Part shown: one piece after another, positions 48,691 to 59,675 of the stretch | Position numbering within the stretch: position 1 is the stretch's first letter | Layout of the letters: every line of letters starts with the position of its first letter | Source of the DNA: Holothuria scabra | Taxonomy: Eukaryota; Echinodermata; Holothuroidea; Aspidochirotida; Holothuriidae | Assembly: GCA_037179385.1 (NCBI GenBank) | Contig: CM074200.1 | Location: forward strand, 34,413,884 to 34,477,883 | Reading direction: 5' to 3' | Length of the DNA: 64,000 bases | Made by a program: the position numbers and the translations under genes | Notes under the pieces: generated by a model | Told to the model about the DNA's origin: nothing | The model's database searches: none | Seen by the model: the letters and a program-made list of their open reading frames with translations, nothing else

Positions 48691-49966
48691 ATGCACCAAT
48701 ACCTAATATCATTGATGGTGTCACACTAAACGTGATGAAAATCTTTGAAATGTGCTTAAATTCTTGCAATTACCAATGGGTTATGAATTTATCTTAAAAT
48801 GTCATGTTTTCTCTTTTTCCAAGCAAAATATATTTTTAAAAAGATAATAAACAATTTGCTTTACAGATTTGTAAAAACCTATGTTATCATACCAGAATTC
48901 TTCAAAAGTTATGTGGCTTAAAGTGTAGCTGCCACAGAGTTACCTTTGACTCATGTGATATAGCTCTCTCGAGAATTCACTAGAATTATGTGAAACTTTA
49001 GATGAATGATCAGAAAGTTGAATCTGTTTAAACAAATAAAGGTGATTGGGTGGTAATTGAGGTTGACTTCAATTTCAACCTCCCACATGTGACTTACAAG
49101 CACTGCTTGTTCTTCAGTGGAAGTCAATTCAATATCGGGCGCCTAGATCTGTTACAGGAGACAATAACACAATTAAACTCATACAAGTTTATTTATCAAA
49201 TCAATTTAGGGTACATTGCTTAAATCACAACTCTACTCTGTCATTGTTTCCATTTTTGAGGGCCGGAGGGTACATGGGTACAAGTTTTGCAATGAAAATG
49301 TTAAATTGCCTTGAGCAATATAGGAATTACAATGTTTTTAAGTGGAATTGAATATTTATTTTAGTGCATGATACTTGGCTATCTGTGAACAAATGTAACC
49401 AAACTATAAAAATATCTGTACACTCCAGTCTTCTCAGCACATACAATCTCAATGCAAATAGATGTAAACAAAGCAATGGATTGACTGGGCAATACTGTCT
49501 CGCGATTAGCCAGAGCATGCCCTTGTTGCTATGATATCCTATAAGGGACAAAAGTATTGAAAATATTGGGCCATTTGTCACCCTCATGTAAGTTTTTAAA
49601 AAGTCTATTTTGCATTTCATTGTGAGTCTTTTGTGTCTGTTCATTTTTAACAACATTATACATCAAATCATCAACGGTAACATTTTTTCTCCTTATGCTA
49701 CAGGGTAGCTAGCTTCATATTACTAACCATTTTGACTTGACCAGTTTTAATATGGTATTTTCCACAGAAGTAATGAATAATTCATGCAACAAGTTTTTCG
49801 GCTTGTGCCAGTGGTGCGTGGTTAATGTGCCTTTAGTATTGCATAGGCGAAACCAGACAGCGTGCAAGGGATGGTCCAATTTTGGTTGGCCATATACCTG
49901 GGGTTTATCACCTTTGAATCTTTCAATTTCCTTGCATATACCTGTATCATGCATGAATGATTGTAC
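48691..49966. other. non-coding, probably intron
   Basis: No feature recognised. Confidence 0.4.
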
Positions 49967-50371
49967 ACTACATAACAGGATATTAGCCTATAATTAGGAG
50001 ATCTGTCATGGCTACCACAGTTTTTAGGGAAAAACTGCTGTTCCCAATTATAGTACCCAACCACTGGTTCATTACTCCAATTAGCTGTTTCAATGAGCAG
50101 CAGATTTGATTACCATTCTGTACAATAGAAGTCCAACAACTATGGGGTTCAAATAACAACTTGCATCAAATCCTGAAATAAGTGCTGGCAAATAGGGAAT
50201 CAAATTACTTAAAGTGCACTGAAGGGCTACATCCCCTTTCAGTTTATTCTGAGATAAAGTGCTATCAAATGTCAATCTTTGTGGTCATTTTCAAATTGCT
50301 TAAATGGGCATATAATTAGTACTGAGAACAGTTCCTGACAAGATTGTTCTAAGGGTATTTTTTCTGACATG
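49967..50371 (+). mobile_element. family C element
   Basis: Starts TACATAACAGGATATTAGCC and ends TTTTTTCTGACATG. The internal landmarks are all present. Confidence 0.8.
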
Positions 50372-50985
50372 TTGAAATTTTACATTGATTCCTCCACTAA
50401 TTTCACTGAATATGAGGGTTTGAAATTTATGTAGACAATGAATGAAGACAACTAAGGGCTAATCGACCCCACTGATGGCTACCTATAGTCACTAAACACA
50501 AGCACTGATGGGATTCATCCATAGAGAGACAAGAAAACCAAGGTAAAAGTGTGGTGGTAGGTAGACAATGAAGTCATACAGTAAAATTCCTTTTTAATAG
50601 ACATTTTGTGTACAGGCTTATAAAGGTGATTTTGTACAGAAAATCCTTCCATGCCATAAGGTATATTTTGCTGTTTTTTGTATAAATTAAGCTGTAAAAT
50701 GAAAGGAGGAACATTTATTCTTCATGTCATAGATGCAGCTTATATGATTTTTGAAGGTAGGAAAAAAACTCAAAAAATGGATGGACTTGCAACACTTCAT
50801 TCTAAGTCCAATGGTAGTGGGATCTGCACACTAGTTCGGTCTGTCAAATTCAATGGGGAAATGAGACGATTTTTTTCCTAATGAGTACAGTGGCCAAGTG
50901 TGTGTAGTTTTCTCCTCTGAGTAATCTATGGTTTTCCATCTAAGCTTGCCATTTGAAAGGAAACCAGAAAGCCAAAAGGCTTAGC
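50372..50985. other. non-coding
   Basis: No feature recognised. Confidence 0.4.
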
Positions 50986-51017
50986 GATTCCTTGCCACTG
51001 AAATTTGAGCCTACCTT

Positions 51018-51110
51018 TTTTTTTCAAATTGACAGTGCTTTGACATGTTTTTCAAATCGACAGCTAGTGCTCCGTAATGTTTTTCAAATTGACAGTGCTC
51101 CGTAATGTAC
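51018..51110. repeat. short tandem repeat, about three units
   Basis: TTTTTCAAATTGACAGTGCT and variants (TCAAATCGACAGCTAGTGCT) recur three times, with GTAATG following the last two. Confidence 0.6.
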
Positions 51111-51154
51111 CCACAAAGAATACATGCAAGGCATCCAAGCTTCCTACTTTGAGA

Positions 51155-53040
51155 TTCCAGGTGACCTTTGACCACCTACAGTAGAACTACGCTTCAGCTC
51201 ACGATATCACATCCACATACTGTGTGTGAAATTTTGCAGTAAGCAAGACTCCAACCATGGGAAATTGTGTAAATATGATATTGAGACTTTGACCACTTGT
51301 GAACCAAAGTGACATTTGACCTCCACCAAAAACTATAGGGATCATTTATTCACTATACATCATCTACATGCCAAGTATGAGGACCCTACAAAAATTACCT
51401 TTCTTGTAATACAATGCAAACAAGCTTTTCAGACTTTGATACTGCTGACCCCAAATGACCTTTGACCCTCACAAAAATCAATTGGGATCATCATTTAAAT
51501 ACAGCCAACCCACACACTAAAGGTGCGCTTAGTTACATGTATTTTTGAGATGCAGTGTTTACAAGGTATTGACCTTTTGACCTGTCATGACCCCAAATGA
51601 CCTTTGACCTCCCCAAAAATCGATAGGGATCATCTACTTCACACAACCAACCCACGCGCCATATATGTGCATAGTCACATGCAATGTTCTTCAGATATCA
51701 TGTTTTCAAGGTTTTGACCTTTTGACATCTTTTGACCTCAAATGACCTTTGACCTCAACGAAAATCGATAGGGCTTATCTACTCAGTTCAACCGACCCAC
51801 ATACCAAATATGAGCAAAGTCACATGTAACGTTCTTGAGATATCGTGTTTACAAGGTTTTGACCTTTTGACCTCTCCTGACCCCAAATGACCTTTGACCT
51901 CCACCAAAAACAATAGGGATCATTTACTCAATATGGCCAACCCACACACCAAATATGAGATTAGTCACACTTACCCTTCTTGAGATACCGTGTTTACAAG
52001 CAATTTCTAAGAATTTACCATTTGACCTCTCCTGACCGCAAATGACCTTTGACGTCCACGAAAATCGATAGGGATCATCTAATCAATATGAACAACTCAC
52101 ACACTAAATATGAGCATAGTCACATGTTACGTTCTTGAGATATCGTGTTTACAAGGTTTTGACCTTTTGACCTCTCCTGACCCCAAATGACCTTTGACCT
52201 CCCCAAAAATCGATAGGGATCATCTACTTCACACAACCAACCCACGCGCCATATATGTGCAAAGTCACATGCAATGTTCTTCAGATATCATGTTTTCAAG
52301 GTTTTGACCTTTTGACATCTTTTGACCTCAAATGACCTTTGACCTCAACGAAAATCGATAGGGCTCATCTACTCAGTTCAACCGACCCACATAGCACATA
52401 TGAGCAAAGTCACATGTAACGTTCTTGAGATATCGTGTTTACAAGGTTTTGACCTTTTGACCTCTCCTGACCCCAAATGACCTTTGACCTCCACCAAAAA
52501 CAATAGGGATCATTTACTCAATATGGCCAACCCACACACCAAATATGAGATTAGTCACACTTACCCTTCTTGAGATACCGTGTTTACAAGCAATTTCTAA
52601 GAATTTACCATTTGACCTCTCCTGACCGCAAATGACCTTTGACGTCCACGAAAATCAATAGGGATCATCTAATCAATATGAACAACTCACACACTAAATA
52701 TGAGCATAGTCACATGTTACGTTCTTGAGATATCGTGTTTACAAGGTTTTGACCTTTTGACCTCTCCTGACCCCAAATGACCTTTGACCTCCACCAAAAA
52801 CAATAGGGATCATCTACTCAATATGGCCAACCCACACACCAAGTATGAGATCAGTCAAGCTTACTCTGCTTGAGATATCATGTTTACAAGGTTTTCACAG
52901 TTTGACCTCTAGTGACCTCAAATGACCTTTGACCTCCACGAAAAACGATAGGGATCATCTACTCAATATGGCCAACCCACACACCAAGTATGAGACCCGT
53001 CACAGTTACCTATCTTGAGATATCGTGTTTACAAGCAAAG
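51155..53040. repeat. satellite-like array, unit about 145 bp, with a 590 bp higher-order repeat
   Basis: The landmark CAAATGACCTTTGAC recurs at 142 to 155 bp spacing from 51452 to 52919 (11 occurrences); more diverged units precede it. Four successive unit types form a block that begins at about 51594 and repeats at about 52184. The unit contains TTTGACCTCTCCTGACC, AAATCGATAGGGATCATCTA, CCAACCCACACACCAAATAT and TTCTTGAGATATCGTGTTTA. Most units contain TGACCTTTGACCT, a perfect DR1 nuclear-receptor half-site pair. No coding frame. Confidence 0.9.
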
Positions 53041-53044
53041 TGTC

Positions 53045-53091
53045 ACATACACACACACACATACACACACACATACACACACACACACACG
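53045..53091. repeat. (CA)n microsatellite
   Basis: CA repeat interrupted twice by ATA, immediately after the last satellite unit. Confidence 0.95.
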
Positions 53092-53134
53092 ACATCACCA
53101 TCGCATAGATTCCTTTTGCCTACGGCAAGGAATC

Positions 53135-54189
53135 AATAAAAATTGATCTGAACCATACAGTTAGACAAATACCTGGCATACAAAGTGTGGAACCTACATA
53201 ATGCAGTTTAACTGGCCTTTACAATCTATTACAGTATTTATTATTATTATTAAATAAGTTATGCGTACAGTGATTACTTCAGAACCTAGAATAATATACT
53301 TCATAGTCCTTCAACTGTCTAAAAATAAGTTTTACTTTAATTTCATCAACTGTTCAAGAAATTTAATTGCCATAAAAGGGTTGTGATGTTCACAAATGAC
53401 GTATTTTGTTCTCTTTGAAAAGTTCTGCGGATCATTTTCCACCGCAGCCAAAGATCTGAAAGGACAGCTTTAAATCTCATATATATTTTCCTCCATGCCT
53501 AAATGCTATCAAAGATTGGATAACTTTTTTCTTTTTTTTTTTTTGGTAGGCCTAATGCACTTAACTACTCAAAGATACAAATGAATATCTCCTAATTTAG
53601 AAAATGCATTTATCATTCATAGTACACAGATAACATCAAAGATTTGCTTTGGCTTTAATTGCAACACAGATAACAATATCAAATGTCACAGCACTTGTTT
53701 CTTGAGGCACTGTACAAAAAATATCAAATTTCATTGCATCTGTGATCAAGATACTTGCACTGCATTGACAAATCTGAGCATCTAGTGGAGTCGGCCATTT
53801 GAGGGAGTCAATTAGCATTAATTATTCATAATTTAATTGTTTGTATGCAAATCTAGACCCCCTCATATTCAGTGTATTGAGAGGTAGTGTGCAGCTATTC
53901 ATGATAAAGCTGGTGAACAAAATATTGTACACTTTTAATCAAAAGACTGCCGCAAGCCAAATGAGAATTTCTGTAGACTGCAACAAAATTTGTAGAACCT
54001 TTTAAGTGAGAAGTGACTGATTTAAAGGGTACAATCACATAAAATCTTAAATAGGTATTTACCCAACTTGAATATTTATTGATTCTGCTGGTATGATACT
54101 GCAGAATTTCCTGCCCAATAGCAATGTTGAGCACCTCATTATGAACCAAGCACCATTGACATAAAAAGCATCATTATGACAGAAATATT
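53135..54189. other. non-coding, probably intron
   Basis: No feature recognised. Confidence 0.4.
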
Positions 54190-54800
54190 CATCAAAATTG
54201 GAGGGATTCTACCAGAAACTCAAGGGGGGGGGGAGATGGTAATAATTACTGCCAAATCCCAAGTCCAAATTGATGAGCTGTCTTAGGTTAAAGTTACAAG
54301 TGGGTTGTGGGGACAATAGCTTGCTTCAAGGCCCCTGAAAGGTGCACTATGACAGGTTTTAAAGGTCATTTATTCATGTTGTGACGTCGCTGCTGGAAAA
54401 AGCAACATAGACACCCCAGTACATTAAAAGCGGTATGGGGTGTAAATAATATCTGAGTTTGTTACATGATCTGTGACCTCAAATGAGCTATGCTTTCATT
54501 GTGTTTACACTGGGTGAAAAGCAATTAACACATGCTGACTGACCTGTTAGCTAACCCCAAATGTTATGTAACTTTTTGTGTATTGAAACACATCTTTTAC
54601 TGTCGATCAATAAATCAGATATGAAATTTGACTTAATCAAGTCTGCATGTAGTGGGCTTCTTTTCCTCTCTGAAGTGATAAGAGGTAATCAGGCAGAGGG
54701 GAAGAATGTAACAAAAAGTAAGAGGGAACGTTTCATCATGTTTGTGTAAGTTCAAACATTGCTGCAAAAGTATCCTCCTTTAAAAAAAGGATACTGACAA
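54190..54800 (+). repeat. dispersed repeat family G, copy 1, split by family B
   Basis: The left part to about 54377 matches 62270-62435 (GGATTCTACCAGAAACTCAA, AGTTACAAGTGGGTTG). The right part from about 54746 (AAGTTCAAACATTGCTGCAA) matches 62441 onward. The copy at 62265 is uninterrupted. Confidence 0.65.
54378..54745 (+). mobile_element. family B repeat inserted in family G
   Basis: Contains the full landmark order of the family. The inserted length of about 365 bp is the best estimate of a full-length family B element. CATGTT occurs at both junctions (54375-54380 and 54738-54743), but the 15006 copy also ends in CATCATG, so a target duplication is only possible. Confidence 0.75.
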
Positions 54801-54987
54801 GTGTCTTAATTTTATGGAAATCAAAAGGTGGTCGGGAGGAGGGTTACCCACCTTCTTTGGGGCAAATCTCCCTTTGCCCCTTCCCATCCCCCCTCTGCCA
54901 GAAACACTGAATAGGTATTTCACAACATCAAAACATATAACACAACATCAATATCACAACATTCAAAGAAATGTTTATAGGAATGAT

Positions 54988-55100
54988 ATTCATTCATTCA
55001 TTTCATTCATTTCATTCATTTCATTCATTTCATTCATTTCATTCATTTCATTCATTTCATTCATTTCATTCATTTCATTCATTTCATTCATTTCATTCAT
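54988..55100. repeat. 9 bp microsatellite (ATTCATTTC)n, about 12 units
   Basis: Near-perfect units. The period of nine keeps frames open on both strands (Ser-Phe-Ile repeats on plus, Met-Asn-Glu on minus), so the open frames at 54814-55178 are artefacts. Confidence 0.95.
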
Positions 55101-55109
55101 GTATGTATA

Positions 55110-55410
55110 TTCCATCATTTCTAAAAATATGATCATTCTCAGGTGGCCATAGTTTTCTTGATACAAAAAACATGTCAAACTCTTTTAGATAGTAGCTCAT
55201 TTGGAAAGAAAAAATCAAAACAAAAGATTTTCTAGGTAAAATTCAATATGGACAGAGTTTTGGTGTCCCCCTTAGTGAGTTATGTTGGTAAAGTTTGATG
55301 TTTAGCCAATCGCCCAAACTAATTAATTGTGGGGTGAACAAAGGTACATGAATAGAAGGTCCCAGAATATTACCAGAAAAGTTAATCCCATGGTTTGAGA
55401 ATCTTGTGTT
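55110..55410 (+). repeat. dispersed repeat family H, copy 1
   Basis: Inverted relative to 63150-63445: CAGGTGGCCATAGTTTTCTT, GTAGCTCATTTGGAAAGAA, TTTTGGTGTCCCCCTTAGTG and GTTAATCCCATGGTTTGAGA. Confidence 0.75.
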
Positions 55411-56089
55411 CATTCCTAATGAACATTTGATTTTTTTGGTGTCCCCCTCCCTGTCAGAGTTATGTCCGCCATAAGCAAACAAAAAATTGATGAAAATGGA
55501 TCTTATTATTCTATCTTACAGTATACTGTGACTGCAAACAGTGGTTTTTGTTGTATTTGAAAGTTACCAGCTCAACTTAACATTTAAAAATCAAACTGGC
55601 ACTTTGAATGTTAGGTGTTATGGGGACACCAAATCTTGGTGTCCCTGTTACACGCGACAGATGTAATGGAGTGTAATATCTTGCTAATATTACGTATGTA
55701 CATGAAGGGACAATAAATAAGATTTCAAATGTTAAGTCTAACAATCTTAAGGTGTCAAAGAGGAAAATTTGAATACTTAAACATTATTAATTAAATCAGT
55801 CAATATTATACAAAAATGTGTAAATACATAGACATTTTGGCAACTAAAAATTTTTGAGAAAAATGAAACTGACTTTTCTAATTTTTGGAATATTTTTTCA
55901 AACTTTTACCATGTTCTTGTCACAATGGGTACTAAAACACATTCAAATAGGAATTTTCAATCATTTCAAATTTTCATCATTCTTGTGGGAGAAGGTTAAA
56001 GACTGCTTTGGTGTCCCCGTTATGACCTTATGTCACACTATTGGACCCCTAATTTATGGATTGAGCCATAGTACAAACTAAAAAAGTAT
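55411..56089. repeat. recurrent GGTGTCCC motif region
   Basis: TTTTTGGTGTCCCCCTC (about 55434), a perfect hairpin GGGACACCAA/TTGGTGTCCC (55623-55645) and TTTGGTGTCCCCGTTATG (about 56008) extend the motif seen in family H. The segment is otherwise AT-rich and non-coding. Confidence 0.55.
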
Positions 56090-56310
56090 ATGAGGGCAGA
56101 ATATTTAACAAAACAAAGAGAAAACACACAATCAAGAATACCAGTCCAAAGTCACACCCTAAATCCGTCCCTAGATACCATCCATTCTACCTCACCTTCA
56201 CCCTTGCCCCAAATACCCTACCTGTGCCTCAACCTTCCCACACACATTACATTACATTACACACACTACATTACCCTGACCCCACATATTACATTACACA
56301 AACCCCTCCC
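56090..56310. repeat. C-rich low-complexity tract with ATTAC repeats
   Basis: CCTCACC-type words, then ACATTACATTACATTACACA and related ATTAC units. Confidence 0.7.
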
Positions 56311-56875
56311 CACACATGACATGCCTCTAGAAGGAGAAAGATCCAAAGTGAATGGTTAAAGGGAAACTACAATTAAAGTTAAGAACAATCAAAGTGCTGT
56401 AGTATAGACAATTAATATTGATTGATGAGAAATCTGCCTAGGTTATATATAAAAGAGGATACAGAGCACTTAATTATTAGATCATTGGGTAAAGAATTCC
56501 AAATTTTGATAGCGCGAAAACATATACCCGTCTTAGAGAATTTCCTCTGGTTATCAGGAAGATGAAGGTGATTGCTGTGTTGAGTATTGTAGTTATGAAC
56601 TTAACTGTTATGACTGAAAAGGTGAGAAAATCCTGGAGGAAGGGAGTTATTAATGAAGCGATAAGTGAATGTCACTGTTTTACACTTATTCTAGAATTGT
56701 AAATCCTGCAAGTATCAGTCTTAATGCTAACATTGTAGTTTCACTTTAATCACTAACATCAATCAGACTTAGAATATGCTGGCTTAACCTACCATTATAG
56801 GCTGGAAACTGGGCAGTTAAACTCGAACAACTGCTCTCAGATTATATCCATTGTAGTATTGGATGATAAAGATGT
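56311..56875. other. non-coding
   Basis: AAAGAATTCCAAATTTTGAT followed by GGTTATCAGGAAGATGAAGG faintly resembles a retroelement 3' fragment, but I cannot support a frame. Confidence 0.3.
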
Positions 56876-57055
56876 TATAGCTCTGGGTGGTTTTGGGGGT
56901 TAGACCACCCTCCCCCCCCCCCATGATCCAACCTTGCAATGCAAAGAACACCTAAAGAAGCATTTTTTTCTCTCTATCCTTAGACTTTCCCCTCATATCG
57001 TGCCCCAACCTATGACACCAAAACCCTCCCCATGACACAATCTTGGCTATGTGCC
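56876..57055 (+). repeat. dispersed repeat family E, copy 2
   Basis: Matches 27903-28085: CCAACCTTGCAATGCAAAG, TTTTTTTCTCTCTATCCTTA, CCTCATATCGTGCCCCAACC. Has a poly-C run near 56914. Confidence 0.7.
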
Positions 57056-57124
57056 TGAAAGGTAAAGATTGCATTTAAAATGCACCAACATGACTTAACT
57101 TTCCTTCTTACTTTTTTTAAACAC

Positions 57125-57405
57125 TGTTGTTCTCTGCCTGATTAGTATCTAATTGCCTTAAGGGTATTGGCAGGTTTCACATCTGACTAATTGACTGACA
57201 GTGCAAATACATAAAAACTTATTTAACATTTGGGGTTAGGTACACGTAACATACCAATCAATATTGCTTTTCACACAGTGTGAACAATGAAAGCATAGAT
57301 CACTTTGATGGTACAGATAATGTAACAAACCCAGATACCAATTACACCCCACACCACCTTTGATCTAAGCCTAGGGTGTCTTTGATGCTTTGCTTAAACA
57401 GCAAG
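57125..57405 (-). mobile_element. family B repeat, minus orientation
   Basis: TTCTCTGCCTGATTAG, TTTTCACACAGTGTGAACAA, GGTACAGATAATGTAACAAA and ACCCCACACCACCTTTGATC in reverse family order. Confidence 0.7.
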
Positions 57406-57661
57406 AACATAGCACACAATCAGGCCTTGAGTTTTAGATTTTCCAGGTGTGCTACGAATTGAACTCCCCTGGAAATTAGGAAGTGTGGTACAGTAAATAT
57501 GCTATTTAATTAAACTTCAATAGATTTATATGAGCTTCAATCTTCATCTAAGTGTGCAAAAAATCACACTCCTCCCAGTGATTTGAGGTGAGAGATGGTG
57601 TACAATATTGCACTTGCACACCTCAAAATTCAAAGCCTAGCTGCTGACAATGAAAGTTGCT

Positions 57662-58363
57662 TTAAGGGCCCAATTCTCTCACCCCAAACAGTACCAATAT
57701 CTCCTAACCTTCTTACTGAAGCCTCTCCCACAATTGTTCGAACTTCATCCTCATCCAGATACAATCTCAGTTTATTGCTTCAAGGTGAGTATAGAAAAAC
57801 TCAGTTTTTTATAATCAAAACATTTTTAGTAGTAATGTTCATGCTGTGTAATATAACCTTTGGCACTATACATTGTTTTAATTAGCTGTCAATCAAAGAG
57901 CTGAGCCAATTGAGAATTTTGGTACCCCCGTACCAAAATTGTACATTACAGGATATTAGCCTTTAAAAGATCTGTCATGGCTACCACAGCTTTTAGGGAA
58001 AAACAGCGGTTCCCAATTATAGTACTCGACCACTGGTTCATTACTCCTTTTAGCTGCTTCAATGAGCAGCAGATTTGATTACCATTCTGGTACAATAGAA
58101 GCCCAGCAGCTTTGGGGTTCAAATAACAACTTACAACAAATCCTGAAATTGGTGTTGGCAAAAAGGGAATCAAATTACTTGAAGTGCACTGGAGGGCTAC
58201 ATCCCCTTTCAGCTTATTCTGAGATAAAGTGCTATCAAATGTCAACCTTCATCACCATTTTCAAATGCTTAAATGGACATATACTGAGAACAGTTCCTGA
58301 CAAGATTGTTCTTAGGGTATTTTTTTCTGACATGTAGTTTGGTATGAGAGGTTTGGTCCTATA
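57662..58363 (+). mobile_element. family A MITE split by family C
   Basis: The left part, 57662-57943, begins TTAAGGGCCCAATTCTCTCA and runs to CCGTACCAAAATTGTA. The right part, 58335-58363, is TAGTTTGGTATGAGAGGTTT, the expected other terminus with substitutions. It contains TTCAAGGTGAGTATAG at about 57780. Confidence 0.75.
57944..58334 (+). mobile_element. family C element, full length (391 bp)
   Basis: The insertion into family A defines its ends: CATTACAGGATATTAGCC at the left and TTTTTTTCTGACATG at the right. The two are weakly inverted (CAT..ACAG against CATGTCAG). TA flanks both sides, consistent with TA target duplication. No open frame is conserved between copies. Confidence 0.8.
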
Positions 58364-58424
58364 ACATTGAACCATTCAGTATCACCAATAAGGAATAGCT
58401 TTGATCTCATCAAATCATTATCAT

Positions 58425-58700
58425 CAAGACAGTTGCTTTAGTTCTCCGCTAACCACATACCCAGCAAATCAGCCTTTTTGACAGGGACCCTGGATAAGTA
58501 TCAATTATCAAGTACAAGTCACCCCACCTATAAGCAAAGATAAGAAAATCAATTGTTTTGCTACCTGAAGCAAATAATCTTCCTGCCTGCTGATGGGAGA
58601 AGGCATAGTATTTATAACATGGTACTATTTTAGATCATTCAAAGTTTGTAAACTTCAAAGGACTTTGTCCATCTCATGGCACTGGAAAAGCTACAGAAGT
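58425..58700 (+). repeat. dispersed repeat family D, copy 2
   Basis: AAGACAGTTGCTTTAGTTC, GACAGGGACCCTGGATAAG, AAATCAATTGTTTTGC and AAAGTTTGTAAACTTCAAAG, as at 28855-29180. Confidence 0.7.
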
Positions 58701-59372
58701 TGTATTATTTGAAATTTTGAAAGTTTGGGAGAACAAATTGTTCCTGAGCAACAGATAAAATATGTAAACTATGTTTTTGAAAAACATATATCTTAAGAAG
58801 AAGGATACCATCCATTTTTTTTAAATGATCTTTCACTATGCATGTATTGGCAAGATAGCCCTATCGCTTTAGAAACTATACATTTTTTCTACGAAAAAAA
58901 AAATGAAATTCTCCTTAAGGCAAGTGAACAGGTAACATGATCAATTGAAAGGTGTTTAAATGTATACCACAAAAGCGACTGAAACATTAATTGAAACAAT
59001 TTACAGCTACCACTTCCAGCAAGCTCTTTCATCTTGATATTAAATCACAGAAATGCTCGGACTATCACCTGTCTCTCTCAATTATGCTACAAAGGGATGA
59101 AAATGTTACAACAACATGGATATTTTTCATGATATTGATTGACTGGATTCTTGAGACTCCACATGTGACATCTGCCAATGATCTTCTGTCAATTCTCCAT
59201 ATACCACACTTATTGCCGGAGGTGCAGGAAAGGGACTTAAAGACATGTACAGTAATAATACAAATGGATTGATGATGTTTTACTTGAAACAAGGAGTACA
59301 AGAATATTTGGTAATAAGCAATTGCCATGGCCCGGGGAGTTCTCACAAAATGACACGGCATGCTATTGTCTC
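58701..59372. other. non-coding
   Basis: No feature recognised. A 93-codon plus-strand frame at 58991-59272 has no support. Confidence 0.4.
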
Positions 59373-59675
59373 TTAAAGGCCCAGTTCTCTCACCCCAAAC
59401 AGTACCAATTGTCCTAACCTTCTTTCTTAAGCCCCTCCCACAATTGTCTGAAATTGTCCTCATCCAGATAAAATTTCAGTTTATTGCTGCAAGGTGAGTA
59501 TAGAAAAATTCAATTTATATAATCAAAACACTCTCACTACCATTCATGCTGTGTAATATAAGCTTTAGTATTATGCATTGTTTGAATTAACTGACAATCA
59601 AAGAGCTGAGCCAATTGAGAATCTCAGTACCCCATACCAAAATTGTAGTCTGGGGTGAGAGGTTTGGCCCTTTAA
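59373..59675 (+). mobile_element. family A MITE, complete
   Basis: TTAA at 59373-59376 and 59672-59675. The ends TTAAAGGCCCAGTTCTCTCA and, by complement, TTAAAGGGCCAAACCTCTCA form the inverted repeat. TGCAAGGTGAGTATAG at about 59490 is a donor-like site. Confidence 0.8.

Larger units (their letters stand above)
50986..53134. mobile_element. candidate TIR-bounded element carrying a satellite array
   Basis: GATTCCTTGCC at 50986-50996 and GGCAAGGAATC at 53124-53134 are a perfect 11 bp inverted pair that brackets everything repetitive here. Just inside the right end, GATTCCTTTTGCC-TAC-GGCAAGGAATC forms its own hairpin. The contents are a short ATTGACAGTGCT repeat, the 145 bp array and a CA tract. 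No target duplication is evident, so a bracketed satellite or a degraded element are both possible. Confidence 0.5.

Noticed and set aside
51155..53040. CRISPR-like array
   Set aside because: Units are directly adjacent diverged repeats without unique spacers, in a eukaryotic context.
54814..55178. 112-codon plus and 62-codon minus open frames
   Set aside because: Mostly the 9 bp microsatellite read as three-residue repeats.
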